DNA of 64,000 nucleotides, taken from positions 5,335,001 through 5,399,000 of the forward strand of contig NZ_CP045644.1 in NCBI RefSeq assembly GCF_009498455.1. The letters are read 5' to 3'. The position numbers and the translations under genes were made by a program. Below the pieces are notes generated by a model, which worked only from the letters and a program-made list of their open reading frames with translations, did no database searches and was not told where the DNA came from. Positions 1 to 8,282 of this stretch are shown here, piece after piece. Position 1 is the first letter of the stretch. Each line of letters begins with the position of its first letter. Origin of the DNA: Variovorax paradoxus. GTDB lineage: Bacteria; Pseudomonadota; Gammaproteobacteria; Burkholderiales; Burkholderiaceae_C.

Positions 1-80
1 GCGACTGGGGCCAGGCCTTCGGCACGCTGGGCGCGGGCACCGATTTCGATTCGATCATCCAGCGCGCACAGCCGTGCTGA
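1..80 (+). CDS. C-terminal end of an unidentified protein (cut by window edge)
   Basis: An open frame enters from the left edge in the phase beginning at base 3 and stops at TGA 78-80, giving only about 25 residues (ending QRAQPC). The composition fits a real coding end, and the next gene starts 32 bp later on the same strand, so the two may be co-transcribed. The fragment is too short to assign to a family. Confidence 0.5.
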   Translation, partial: DWGQAFGTLGAGTDFDSIIQRAQPC

Positions 81-112
81 CCACAACCAAGAACACCTCC
101 ACGAAAGACACC

Positions 113-1051
113 ATGGCCGACCTCATCCTTCACCACTACACCACCTCGCCGTTCTCGGAAAAGGTGCGCCTGATCCTCGGCGCCAAGAAGCTGCCGTGGA
201 AGTCGGTCTTCATTCCGCCGATCATGCCCAAGCCCGACGTGGAAGTGCTCACGGGCGGCTACCGCAAGACGCCGTTCCTGCAGATCGGCGCCGACATGTA
301 CTGCGACAGCGCGCTCATCGCCGACGTGCTGGAGCACCTGCAGCCCGAGCCCACGCTCTACCCCGAACCCGAGAAGGGCATGTCGCGCATCCTCGCGCAG
401 TGGGCCGACACCAGCCTGTTCTGGGCCGCGATGGCGTGGAACCTGCAGCCCAAGGGTGCGGCCGAAGTGTTCGCCAAGGCGCCGCCCGAAGCCATCAAGG
501 CCTTCGGCGAAGACCGCGGCAAGATGAGCGCAGGCAACATGACCCGCCTGCGCCCGGCCGACGCCACCAGCGCCTACAAGTCGTACCTGCGCCGCCTGTC
601 GGACATGCTCGACGACAAGCCCTTCCTGCTCGGCGAGATGCCCAGCATTGCCGACTTCTCGGCCTACCACCCGCTCTGGTACACGCGCCGCATCGAGGCG
701 GTGAAGGGCATCCTGGAGCTCACGCCCGCGGTGCTCGACTGGATGGACCGCATGGCGGCCATCGGCCACGGCACATCGTCGAAGTTCTCGAGCGACGAAG
801 CCGTCGCCGTCGCCAAGGCTGCCACGCCGCACACGCTGCTGACCGACAGCACCTTCCAGGACGACCACGGCATTCCGTTGGGCAGCGCCGTCACCTTGCG
901 CGCCGAGAGCTTCGGCCTCGAAGAGACGCCGGGCCTTCTGGTGGCCGCCACGCGCACGCACTACACGCTGGAGCGCAACAGCGAGCGCACGGGCCGGGTG
1001 CATGTGCACTTTCCGCGCATTGGGTATGTGTTGAAAAAAGCAGAAGCCTGA
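113..1051 (+). CDS. Glutathione S-transferase family protein
   Basis: A cytosolic GST-like protein of 312 aa. The N-terminal thioredoxin-fold domain shows the usual order: a strand followed by SPFSEKVR (candidate catalytic Ser region), then YRKTPFLQ with the cis-proline, then DSALI, which in GSTs contacts the gamma-glutamyl group. The rest is a helical C-terminal domain, longer than in typical 200-220 aa GSTs. The ATG at 113 is chosen over an in-frame GTG at 74 because the GST fold begins right after it and the GTG lies inside the preceding gene. The natural substrate cannot be read from sequence. It precedes an SDR dehydrogenase on the same strand. Confidence 0.88.
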   Translation: MADLILHHYTTSPFSEKVRLILGAKKLPWKSVFIPPIMPKPDVEVLTGGYRKTPFLQIGADMYCDSALIADVLEHLQPEPTLYPEPEKGMSRILAQWADTSLFWAAMAWNLQPKGAAEVFAKAPPEAIKAFGEDRGKMSAGNMTRLRPADATSAYKSYLRRLSDMLDDKPFLLGEMPSIADFSAYHPLWYTRRIEAVKGILELTPAVLDWMDRMAAIGHGTSSKFSSDEAVAVAKAATPHTLLTDSTFQDDHGIPLGSAVTLRAESFGLEETPGLLVAATRTHYTLERNSERTGRVHVHFPRIGYVLKKAEA

Positions 1052-1063
1052 TGACCGAAAGAT

Positions 1064-1100
1064 CCGCGCGCGACGGGCACCTTCGTGACTGCGCGCGCGG
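1064..1100. repeat. GC-rich inverted repeat between GST and SDR genes
   Basis: Arms CCGCGCGC (1064-1071) and GCGCGCGG (1093-1100) are perfect inverted repeats separated by 21 bases, in the 117-bp gap after the GST stop. It may be a weak terminator or leader hairpin. No T-run follows, so the role is undecided. Confidence 0.3.
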
Positions 1101-1168
1101 CGGTTCCGTATTTCAATAGCGGCTTCCGCTTCAACGTCAGACACATTCAGCAAGAAGGACACCGGCAA

Positions 1169-2074
1169 ATGATCCAGGACTTCAAGGGCAAGACCGCCGT
1201 ACTCACCGGCGCAGGCTCGGGCTTCGGCCTCGAATGCGCGCGCATCGGCGCCGCCCGCGGCATGAACCTCGTGCTGGTCGATGTGCAGCAGGACGCACTC
1301 GACAAGGCCCAGGCCGAGATGGAGGCCCTGGGCGTCCAGGTGCTGGCGCGCAAGGTCGACGTGTCCGACGCGGCCCAGATGGAAGCGCTGGCCGCGGCCG
1401 TCAAGGAACGCTTCGGCGCGCCGCACTTCGTGTTCAACAACGCAGGCGTCGGCGCCGGCGGCCTCGTGTGGGAAAACACCGTGGCCGACTGGGAATGGGT
1501 GCTGGGCGTTGACCTGTGGGGCGTGATCCACGGTGTGCGCCTGTTCACGCCGATGATGCTCGAGGCCGCCGCCAAGGACCCGGGCTACCGCGGCCACATC
1601 ACCAACACCGCCAGCATGGCGGGCCTGCTCACGCCGCCCAACATGGGCATCTACAACGCGGCCAAGGCGGCTGTCGTGAGCCTGACCGAAACCATGTACC
1701 AGGACCTGAACCTGGTGACCGACCAGATCGGCGCCAGCCTGCTGTGCCCGTACTTCGTGCCCACCGGCATCACGAGCAGCGAGCGCAACCGCCCGAATGC
1801 GCCGAAGGACACCGAACTCACCAAGAGCCAGCTCATCGGCCAGGCCATGAGCAACAAGGCGGTGAGCAGCGGCAAGATCACCGCGGCCGAGGTGGCGGCG
1901 AAGGTGTTCGACGCCATCAGCGACAACCAGTTCTACGTGTTCAGCCACCCCAAGGCGCTGGGCAATGTGAAGAGCCGCATGGAGAGCATCGTGTCGATCA
2001 CCAACCCGGCCGACCCGTTCCTGGAGCGCCCCGAGATCGGCCAGAAGCTGCGCGAGCAGCTGCGCTCTGCCTGA
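1169..2074 (+). CDS. SDR family NAD(P)-dependent oxidoreductase
   Basis: A classical short-chain dehydrogenase/reductase of 301 aa. Visible motifs are the cofactor loop TGAGSGFG (residues 13-20), the NNAG motif, a catalytic Ser in the NTASMAG strand, and the YxxxK pair at Tyr162/Lys166. The expected reaction is NAD(P)-dependent oxidation of an alcohol or reduction of a ketone. The start is the ATG at 1169, preceded by an AGAAGGA ribosome-binding site; an upstream in-frame start at 1085 would add 28 residues with no SDR character. It follows the GST gene by 117 bp and converges on azoR. The substrate is unknown. Confidence 0.92.
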   Translation: MIQDFKGKTAVLTGAGSGFGLECARIGAARGMNLVLVDVQQDALDKAQAEMEALGVQVLARKVDVSDAAQMEALAAAVKERFGAPHFVFNNAGVGAGGLVWENTVADWEWVLGVDLWGVIHGVRLFTPMMLEAAAKDPGYRGHITNTASMAGLLTPPNMGIYNAAKAAVVSLTETMYQDLNLVTDQIGASLLCPYFVPTGITSSERNRPNAPKDTELTKSQLIGQAMSNKAVSSGKITAAEVAAKVFDAISDNQFYVFSHPKALGNVKSRMESIVSITNPADPFLERPEIGQKLREQLRSA

Positions 2075-2089
2075 TCTTTTCCCGATGAG

Positions 2090-2108
2090 GCGGCCCATCG
2101 CGGGCCGC
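2090..2108. terminator. Bidirectional hairpin between convergent genes
   Basis: GCGGCCC (2090-2096) and GGGCCGC (2102-2108) form a perfect 7-bp stem with a 5-base loop, exactly in the gap between the SDR stop (2074) and the azoR stop (2111). The position suits a shared terminator. No long T tract accompanies it. Confidence 0.45.
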
Positions 2109-2110
2109 GC

Positions 2111-2797
2111 TCAGCCGACCTGCACCTTCGCCTGCAGGTCGCGCACCAGTTGCTCGATGCCCGACAGCGCCTCGGCCATCGAGCGGTCCAGCAGATGGCC
2201 GCGGTCTTCGGCGTGCTCGACCGCGATGTCGTGCACCTCGCGCAGCCCGACCAGGCCCAGTGCGGCCTTCGCGCCCGGCACCAGAAAATTCAGATGCGCC
2301 TGCATGCCGCCGGGCCCGAAGCCGCTGCTGCCGTGCGCGGTGAGCAGTACGGTGCGGCGCGGGCGCTCGGCCAGCAGCGGCACGTAAGGGTCGTCCAGGC
2401 GCGGATCCATGTCGAAGGTTTCGCCGACGCGCACGATGTTGTCGATCCATGCCTTCACGGTGGCCGGTGCGCCGTAGTTGTACATGGGCGTGCCCATCAC
2501 GATCACGTCGGCGCGGCGCAGCTCGGCGATGAAGGCATCGCTCTCGGCCAGCACCTCGTGCATCCAGGCTTCGCGCGCTTCGGCGGGCGTGTAGGCGCTG
2601 TGAATCCAGTCTCCGGTGACCGCCTGTGGCGGCGCGGTGCCGAAGTCGCGGTAGATCACTTCGTCGTGCGGGCGGGCCGCTTGCCACGTGCTGACGAAGT
2701 GGTGGCTCAGGCGGCGCGAATGCGAGCCGTGGACGACTGCGCCCGAACGGCCGGAACGGGGGCTGGCATCGATGTGGAGCAGGGTGGTGGTGGTCAT
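2111..2797 (-). CDS. azoR: FMN-dependent NADH-azoreductase / quinone reductase (AzoR-like)
   Basis: A flavodoxin-like protein of 228 aa. The N-terminus (LHIDASPRS..SHSRRL) matches the phosphate-binding loop of AzoR/AcpD, and GTPMYNYGAPATVKAWIDNI is the strongly conserved FMN/substrate segment of this family. AzoR proteins reduce azo compounds and quinones with NADH through a ping-pong mechanism in the cytoplasm. The start at 2797 has GAGGA upstream; an earlier in-frame start at 2881 would run into the divergent promoter. It is divergent from a LysR regulator, which probably controls it. Confidence 0.9.
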   Translation of the reverse strand: MTTTTLLHIDASPRSGRSGAVVHGSHSRRLSHHFVSTWQAARPHDEVIYRDFGTAPPQAVTGDWIHSAYTPAEAREAWMHEVLAESDAFIAELRRADVIVMGTPMYNYGAPATVKAWIDNIVRVGETFDMDPRLDDPYVPLLAERPRRTVLLTAHGSSGFGPGGMQAHLNFLVPGAKAALGLVGLREVHDIAVEHAEDRGHLLDRSMAEALSGIEQLVRDLQAKVQVG

Positions 2798-2939
2798 GGC
2801 GTGGTCCTCGGTTGGATGAAGGGAATTCAGCTGTCTGCTTGACACGGTTCTTAATTTATCGAAGCATCCAGCGCCGGACAAACGACGAATTTTTCTCGAC
2901 GCAGAAAATTCAATTCATCTATTCGCCACGCCGAACACC
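2798..2939. promoter_or_regulatory. Divergent promoter region azoR / lysR
   Basis: This 142-bp gap is visibly richer in A/T than its surroundings and holds the start regions of both divergent genes. A TTGACA hexamer lies at 2839-2844 on the plus strand, but no convincing -10 sits 16-18 bp downstream. LysR regulators usually bind such gaps; no clear operator palindrome could be singled out. Confidence 0.4.
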
Positions 2940-3845
2940 ATGGCCCTCCTGCATTCCCTGCCTCCGCTGGCCTCGCTGCGCGCCTTCGAGGCCGCCGCGC
3001 GCCATTGCAGCGCCAAGCTCGCGGCGAACGAGTTGTCGGTCACGCCCACGGCCATCAGCCACCAGGTGCGCCAGCTCGAAGAATCGCTGGGCGTGGCGTT
3101 GTTCATCCGGCAGCCGCGGCAACTGGTGCTCACGCCGCAGGGGCGCGAGCTGCAGGCGGTGCTGAGCGAATCGTTCGGCGCCATGGCCCATGCGGTCGCG
3201 CGGCTGCGTGCACCGCCTGCGCGGCAGGCCATCACGCTGTCGGCCACGCCGGCTGTCGCGGCACGTTGGCTGCTGCCGCGTGTGAGCACGCTGCGTGCGC
3301 TGCACCCCAAGCTCGACCTGCGCATCCATGCATCGCACGACGCGGTGGCGCTCGACGGTGTCACGGCCGACATCGCCATCCGCTACGGCCGCGGCCAATG
3401 GCCCGGCATGGTGGCCGAGAAGCTGTTCGACAACGTCTTCGCACCGGCCTGCAGCCCCGCGCTCAAGCTGCGTCGCCGCGCCGACCTGACGCGGCACACG
3501 CTGCTGCATTTCTCGGCGCCCAACAGCAAGAGCCCGCCGGGCACCTGGCTCGAATGGCAGCAGCAGGCGCAGGTGCCGGGCCTCGACGTGTCGGCCGGCC
3601 CGGTGTTCTCGGACGAGACGCACACCGTGTCCGCTGCGCTGCAGGGGCAGGGCGTGGCGTTGATGAGCCTGGCGCTGATCGCAGACGAGCTGCGCGCCGG
3701 CAACCTCGTGCAGCCCTTCGGGCCCGAGCTGCCGGGACTGCCGTTCTATCTGGTGTGCCAGGAAGGGCGGCGCGCGGAGCCGGCGGTGGCGGCGGTGTTC
3801 GAGTGGGTGAGAGGGTTGCAGCCGTTGGACGGCGCCACGCCCTGA
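2940..3845 (+). CDS. LysR family transcriptional regulator (GcvA-like)
   Basis: A LysR-type regulator of 301 aa. The N-terminal winged HTH (about residues 5-65) contains AFEAAARHCSAKLAANELSVTPTAISHQVRQLEESLG. The substrate-binding half that follows has the DIAIRYGRG stretch typical of the GcvA subgroup. Its divergent position suggests it regulates azoR in response to a small aromatic or quinone effector; this is inference from context. Its stop is followed 52 bp later by a same-strand ABC ATPase gene. Confidence 0.9.
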   Translation: MALLHSLPPLASLRAFEAAARHCSAKLAANELSVTPTAISHQVRQLEESLGVALFIRQPRQLVLTPQGRELQAVLSESFGAMAHAVARLRAPPARQAITLSATPAVAARWLLPRVSTLRALHPKLDLRIHASHDAVALDGVTADIAIRYGRGQWPGMVAEKLFDNVFAPACSPALKLRRRADLTRHTLLHFSAPNSKSPPGTWLEWQQQAQVPGLDVSAGPVFSDETHTVSAALQGQGVALMSLALIADELRAGNLVQPFGPELPGLPFYLVCQEGRRAEPAVAAVFEWVRGLQPLDGATP

Positions 3846-3897
3846 GCCACGGCGGCGACACAATCGCATTCACTGCTGTTTCGAAGTGCCATTCCCT

Positions 3898-4539
3898 ATG
3901 AGACTTTCCCCGACTTCTTCCCTCCTTCAGATCGAGAACCTGCACTTCGCCTACCCCGACCAGCCCGCGCTGGCCGATGGCTGGTCCGCCGCCGTCGGCG
4001 AAGGTGTCACGCTGCTGTACGGCGACACCGGCAGCGGCAAGTCGACCTTGCTGCGCGTGCTGGCGGGCCAGCAGCCTGCATCGGCCGGGCAGTTGCGCGT
4101 GGCTGGCGTGGCGCTCGACGTCGAACCCGAGGCCTACCGGCGCCAGGTCTTCTTCTGCGAGCCGGCGTTGGAAGCCTTCGATCAGCTCAGCGTGCAGGCC
4201 TGCACGGCCTTGCTGGGCGAGGGCGACGCGGGGTTCGACAAGGCCGAGTGGCAGCACCTCGTCGAGGCCTTCTCGCTCACGCCGCACCTCGAAAAGCAGA
4301 TGTTCATGCTGTCGACAGGCTCCCGCCGCAAGGTCGGGCTGGCCGCCGCGCTGGCATCGGGCCGGCCGGTGGTGCTGCTCGACGACCCGGTGGGCGCGCT
4401 CGATGCGCGTTCGATCCATGGCCTGTGGCGGGCGATCGAGCGGCGCATGGCGCAGCCGGGGCGGGCGGCGGTGGTGGCGAGCAGCGAGCGCATCACCGAG
4501 GTGCCGCTGGCGGCGTGCATCGAGCTGCCGCTGGGCTGA
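3898..4539 (+). CDS. Stand-alone ABC-type ATP-binding protein with degenerate catalytic motifs
   Basis: A lone ABC nucleotide-binding domain of 213 aa with no membrane partner nearby. Walker A is intact (GDTGSGKST, 42-50). The signature reads LSTGS, with Thr for the first Gly of LSGGQ. Walker B is VVLLDD (157-163), with Asp in place of the catalytic Glu. The Q-loop position reads FFCEP without a clear Gln, and the switch His is replaced in VVASSERI. These changes suggest slow or absent ATP hydrolysis. An alternative GTG start lies at 3886. Function is not assignable; it might be an adaptor or a decayed transporter subunit. Confidence 0.75.
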   Translation: MRLSPTSSLLQIENLHFAYPDQPALADGWSAAVGEGVTLLYGDTGSGKSTLLRVLAGQQPASAGQLRVAGVALDVEPEAYRRQVFFCEPALEAFDQLSVQACTALLGEGDAGFDKAEWQHLVEAFSLTPHLEKQMFMLSTGSRRKVGLAAALASGRPVVLLDDPVGALDARSIHGLWRAIERRMAQPGRAAVVASSERITEVPLAACIELPLG

Positions 4540-5067
4540 TCAGCTGCGCGGCGTGGCCATCACGTGGTTGTCGTGTCGTTCGTCGCCGAGCACGAACTGC
4601 GTCAGCCCCGTCACGGCGAGCCCGTGCTTTTCGTAGAACGCGCAGGCGCGCAGGTTCTTCACGTTCACGGTGAGCCACAGGCCGTCGCTGCCTGTGCGCG
4701 CATGTGCGGCGTTGCGGGCTTCGCGCAGCAGCATTGAACCGACGCCGCTGCGTGCGAACGGTGACTGCACATAGAGCGTGCGCAGCTCGGTGTCACGGCC
4801 AGGCGCGAGCGGCTGTACGGCGCCGAATTGCAGCAGCGCGTAACCGACGAGATGGCCATCGACTTGCGCCACCCGCAGTGCGACACCAGGCGCCTCGGCC
4901 CACGCAGTGAACGCAGCCGGCGTGAAGGTCGAGAGCACGTAGCGTCCGAGCAGGTCGTTCACACCGTCGGTCGCGTAGGTGTCGAGCCACACCTGGATTG
5001 CGAGCGCGGCCAAGGTGTGCGCATCGGCTGCGGTGGCGGGACGAACGGTGACAAGCGGACGGTTCAT
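4540..5067 (-). CDS. GNAT family N-acetyltransferase
   Basis: A single-domain GNAT acetyltransferase of 175 aa. The acetyl-CoA binding region reads LRTLYVQSPFARSGVGSMLL, matching motif A (R/Q-x-x-G-x-G/A), followed by LTVNVKNLRACAFYEKHGL, the typical motif B end. The acceptor substrate is unknown. It overlaps nothing: its stop abuts the convergent ABC ATPase stop with no spacer. An in-frame ATG at 5079 would add four residues; neither start has a strong Shine-Dalgarno site. Confidence 0.88.
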   Translation of the reverse strand: MNRPLVTVRPATAADAHTLAALAIQVWLDTYATDGVNDLLGRYVLSTFTPAAFTAWAEAPGVALRVAQVDGHLVGYALLQFGAVQPLAPGRDTELRTLYVQSPFARSGVGSMLLREARNAAHARTGSDGLWLTVNVKNLRACAFYEKHGLAVTGLTQFVLGDERHDNHVMATPRS

Positions 5068-5094
5068 GGTGCGGCGCATTCTGCGACAGCCGCG

Positions 5095-6075
5095 TCACGC
5101 CGTCTGCAAGGCCGACCGGAATCGACTCGGGGGCGCGCCGGCTGACTTGCGCATCAGCCGCCGCAGCGCCGTGGCGTCTTCATAGCCGACCTGCGTCGCG
5201 ACCTGTTCGATGGTCATGCGGCTGCTCTCGATCAGCATGCGCGCGCGGTTGAGTCGCACGCTCTGCACCAGCGCCAGCGCACCCAGGCCGGTGGCGGCGC
5301 GTACGCGCCGGGCCAGCGTGCGCTGCGACATCGCGAACTCATCGGCCAGCGCGGCCACGCTGGGCGGCGTGGGCAGCGCGGCTTCGATGCGCTGCGTGAG
5401 GCGCGAGATCAGTTCGTTGCCGTTGGACAGCATCGACGGCACGACGAACGGAGCCTGCGCCTGGCGGCCGTCGATCAGCAGCACCTTGCTCACGGCCTCG
5501 GCCAGCGCGGGGCCGAAGCGCGTGCGCAGCAGATGGAGCATGAGGTCCGACTGCGCGAAGGCCGCGCCGGCGGTGCTGACCGGTCCGTCGGCACACACCA
5601 TGCGGTCGGCATCGACATGGCAATCGGGCTCCAGACGGCGCAGCTCGGGCGCCAGCCACCACGAGGTCGTGACGCGGCGCGCGTGCAGCAGGCCCGCCGC
5701 CTGCAGCAGGAACACCGCCGAGCACGAGGCCGCGACCGCACCGCCGCGCGCGGCATGACGTCGGACCGTGTCGATGGCGGCACGGGCGTTGTCGTCGGTG
5801 AGGCGCAATGCAAGGTCGGCGGGCTTGTCGACGCCGAGCCCGGGCACGATCCACGTCGAGCCGTCGGTGCGCGCGCGGCGGGGCATGGCGAGGGTGTCGA
5901 TCTGCAGCCCGTTGCTCAGCGGCACCACGCCGCCGCCGGGCGACACCACGCGCCAGGTGGGGCGGGGCATTTTGTGGCGCGGTGCGAGCGTGGCGGCTGC
6001 GGCGAGCACGTCGAGCGTGACGGCGGTGCTGGTGCCGAAGCTGCCCGGAAGGACGAGAACGGTGAAATCGTGCAT
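5095..6075 (-). CDS. GlxA family transcriptional regulator (DJ-1/PfpI + AraC HTH)
   Basis: A two-domain regulator of 326 aa. The first half (about 1-185) is a DJ-1/PfpI-like domain with the nucleophile-elbow Cys in GGAVAASCSAVFLLQAAGLL. The C-terminal part (about 225-320) is an AraC double HTH, with PPSVAALADEFAMSQRTLARRV and the second helix pair MTIEQVATQVGYEDATALRRL. Members of this family sense small metabolites and activate neighbouring catabolic genes. It is divergent from the dienelactone hydrolase gene at 6138, its most likely target. Confidence 0.9.
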   Translation of the reverse strand: MHDFTVLVLPGSFGTSTAVTLDVLAAAATLAPRHKMPRPTWRVVSPGGGVVPLSNGLQIDTLAMPRRARTDGSTWIVPGLGVDKPADLALRLTDDNARAAIDTVRRHAARGGAVAASCSAVFLLQAAGLLHARRVTTSWWLAPELRRLEPDCHVDADRMVCADGPVSTAGAAFAQSDLMLHLLRTRFGPALAEAVSKVLLIDGRQAQAPFVVPSMLSNGNELISRLTQRIEAALPTPPSVAALADEFAMSQRTLARRVRAATGLGALALVQSVRLNRARMLIESSRMTIEQVATQVGYEDATALRRLMRKSAGAPPSRFRSALQTA

Positions 6076-6083
6076 GGCTGAAA

Positions 6084-6098
6084 ACGCCTGATAGGCGT
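6084..6098. promoter_or_regulatory. Short palindrome in the glxA-type regulator / hydrolase gap
   Basis: ACGCCT (6084-6089) and AGGCGT (6093-6098) form a perfect inverted repeat around GAT in the 62-bp divergent gap. It is a candidate operator for the adjacent AraC-type regulator. Short GC-rich palindromes can arise by chance in such DNA. Confidence 0.3.
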
Positions 6099-6137
6099 CT
6101 GAATGGACACTGGCAGTCTAGCGCCGCACCGGGTGCA

Positions 6138-7031
6138 ATGGCAGCCACCTCAACCTTCTGGATTTCGACCATGACGCAGCCCATGGACAGGACCGATCCG
6201 CTCGACGACTTCACGCGCCGCGGGATCACGCTCGCCAGCGCCACCAAGGCGGTCTACGTGGCCGGCACCGGCCCGGCCGTGATCGTGATGACCGAGATGC
6301 CCGGCATCAGCCCGCACGTGGCGCGCTTCGCCCGCTGGGTGCGCGACGCCGGCTTCACGGTCTACATGCCGTCGATGTTCGGTCGCGACGGCGTCGTGCC
6401 GGACGCGGAGGAGGGCAAGGCCGTGTTCCAGCGCGCCTGCGTGAGCGCCGAGTTCCGCGCCTTCGCGGGCAACGCCTCGAGCCCGGTGACGCAGTGGCTG
6501 CGCGCGCTGGCGCGGCTGGCGCATGCCGAATGCGGCGGGCCGGGTGTGGGCGCGATCGGCATGTGCTTCACCGGCAACTTCGCACTCACGATGATGTTGG
6601 AGCCCGCGGTGCTGGCGCCCGTGCTGTCGCAGCCGTCGCTGCCGATGGACAACCCCGGCGGCATCGAGATTTCTCCGGAAGAGATCGCCCAGGTGCGGCA
6701 ACGCCTGGAGCGCGAAGACCTGACCGTGATGGCCTATCGCTTCGAGGGCGACCGCTTCTGCCGGGCCCAGCGTTTCGCGGCGTATGCAGACGCGCTGGGC
6801 GATCGCTTCGTGGCCCGCGTGCTGCCCGACAGCGCGGCCAACACGCGCGACCTGCCGTCGTTCTTCTCGCAGCTGGTGGCGAGCCCGCACAGCGTGGTGA
6901 CGGCGCACCTGATCGACGAGGCCGGCCAGCCGACGATCGCGGCGCGCGACGAGATCCTTTCGTTCTTCGCGCGCCGCTTGTCGGGTGTGTCGGATCAGGC
7001 CCGTGCGGAGGCGCCGTCGGCTGGCAGCTGA
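6138..7031 (+). CDS. Dienelactone hydrolase family protein
   Basis: An alpha/beta hydrolase of 297 aa in the dienelactone hydrolase family. The nucleophile is Cys143 in GMCFTG (G-x-C-x-G), which separates this family from serine esterases. TEMPGISPHVARFARWVRDAGF is the usual DLH N-terminal block, and HSVVTAHLIDE near the C-terminus holds the probable catalytic His. DLH enzymes open cyclic diene lactones in the ortho-cleavage of chloro-aromatics, but many relatives act on other esters. A second in-frame ATG lies at 6171 and may be the true start. The last 37 bp overlap the convergent MFS gene. Confidence 0.85.
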   Translation: MAATSTFWISTMTQPMDRTDPLDDFTRRGITLASATKAVYVAGTGPAVIVMTEMPGISPHVARFARWVRDAGFTVYMPSMFGRDGVVPDAEEGKAVFQRACVSAEFRAFAGNASSPVTQWLRALARLAHAECGGPGVGAIGMCFTGNFALTMMLEPAVLAPVLSQPSLPMDNPGGIEISPEEIAQVRQRLEREDLTVMAYRFEGDRFCRAQRFAAYADALGDRFVARVLPDSAANTRDLPSFFSQLVASPHSVVTAHLIDEAGQPTIAARDEILSFFARRLSGVSDQARAEAPSAGS

Positions 7032-8191
7032 CCGGCCTTTTGCGCACGACGGTCGAGCGAACGGCTCCAGAGTGCAATCGCCAGGCCCACGAGCGTGAGC
7101 AGCGCGGCCACCCAGCCCAGGGCGTGCAGCCCGGGGCCGTGGTCGATCGTCACGCCGCCGACCCACGCGCCGAGTGCGTTGCCGAGGTTGAAGGCCGCGA
7201 TGTTGAGGCTCGACGCGAGGTTCTGGCCCGCACCCGAAGCCTTCTCCAGCACGCGCAGCTGCATCGGCGCCACGGTCGCGAACGAGGCCACGCCGAGCAG
7301 GCCGACGAACACCACGGCGGTGAAGGGCGTGCCGATGGTGAACTGCATCGCGCCGAGCACCACGGCCAGCGCCACCAACGTGCCGAGCACGGCGGCCATC
7401 GGTGCGCGGTCGGCCAGCTTGCCGCCGAGGATGTTGCCGACGGCGAGGCCGCCGCCGAACACCAGCAGGATCGGCGACACGGCCGACTCCGACAGGCCGG
7501 TGAGCTGCGTGAGCAGCGGCTGGATGTAGGTGAAGACCACGAACACGCCGGCAAAGCCGAGCACCGTCATCGCCAGGCCGAGCAGCACCTGCGGGCGCGC
7601 CAGCACGGCGAGCTCTTCACGCAGCGGCGCGGGTTTGACCTCGCCCTTCACGCGCGGCACGAACACGGCGAGCACCATGAGCGCGAGCACGCCGATCACC
7701 GTCACCGCCCAGAAGGCCGAACGCCAGCCGAACTGCAGGCCCAGCCACGCACCGGCGGGCACGCCGAGCAGCGTGGCGGCGGTGAGGCCGGTGAACATGA
7801 TCGCGATGGCCGAGGCGCGGCGCTCGGGCGCTACGAGGCCGGTGGCGACCACAGAGCCGACGCCGAAGAAGGTGCCGTGCGCCAGCGAGGTGATGACGCG
7901 CGCGGCCATCAGCATTTCGTAGTTGGGCGCGAGCGCACAGGCGAGGTTGCCGAGCGTGAAGATCGCCATCAGCGCGAGCAGCACGGTCTTGCGCGGCAGC
8001 TTGCGGGTGGCGATGGTGAGCACGGGCGCGCCGACCGCGACCCCGAGCGCGTAGCCCGAGATCAGCAGGCCGGCGGCCGTGATGGAGACCTGAAGGTCCG
8101 TCGACACCTGCATGAGCAGGCCCATGATGACGAATTCGGTGGTGCCTATTCCGAAGGCACCGGCGGTGAGGGCAAGAAGAGCGATGGGCAT
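6995..8191 (-). CDS. MFS transporter, DHA1 family (AraJ/YdhP-like efflux)
   Basis: An inner-membrane major facilitator of 398 aa with about 12 hydrophobic segments. The N-terminal GAFGIGTTEFVIMGLL and the loop-2 region GVAVGAPVLTIATRKLPRKTVLL are characteristic of the AraJ/YdhP branch of drug:H+ antiporters. It is divergent from a LysR regulator at 8283 with a 91-bp promoter gap and a clear palindrome. Its 3' end overlaps the convergent hydrolase gene. The exported compound is unknown. Confidence 0.9.
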   Translation of the reverse strand: MPIALLALTAGAFGIGTTEFVIMGLLMQVSTDLQVSITAAGLLISGYALGVAVGAPVLTIATRKLPRKTVLLALMAIFTLGNLACALAPNYEMLMAARVITSLAHGTFFGVGSVVATGLVAPERRASAIAIMFTGLTAATLLGVPAGAWLGLQFGWRSAFWAVTVIGVLALMVLAVFVPRVKGEVKPAPLREELAVLARPQVLLGLAMTVLGFAGVFVVFTYIQPLLTQLTGLSESAVSPILLVFGGGLAVGNILGGKLADRAPMAAVLGTLVALAVVLGAMQFTIGTPFTAVVFVGLLGVASFATVAPMQLRVLEKASGAGQNLASSLNIAAFNLGNALGAWVGGVTIDHGPGLHALGWVAALLTLVGLAIALWSRSLDRRAQKAGQLPADGASARA

Positions 8192-8250
8192 GATGCCTGT
8201 ACTGTGCGGACGATCGGTCTCGATGACTAGAATGCCGCGAGTACATGCAC

Positions 8251-8269
8251 TTGTGAATTCAAGTCACAA
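8251..8269. promoter_or_regulatory. Candidate LysR operator
   Basis: TTGTGA (8251-8256) and TCACAA (8264-8269) form a perfect inverted repeat with a 7-bp spacer, 13 bp upstream of the lysR ATG in the divergent gap. The layout fits the dyad sites that LysR regulators use to repress themselves and activate the divergent gene. Confidence 0.55.
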
Positions 8270-8282
8270 CCGAAGGAAAGCC

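Noticed and set aside
3886..3897. GTG at 3886 as the ABC ATPase start
   Set aside because: The ATG at 3898 is closer to the conserved domain; the GTG adds only four residues. It cannot be excluded.
6494..8230. A 578-residue plus-strand frame across the hydrolase end and the MFS gene
   Set aside because: Composition is low-quality (Arg/His/Gly rich) and it overlaps two well-supported genes.
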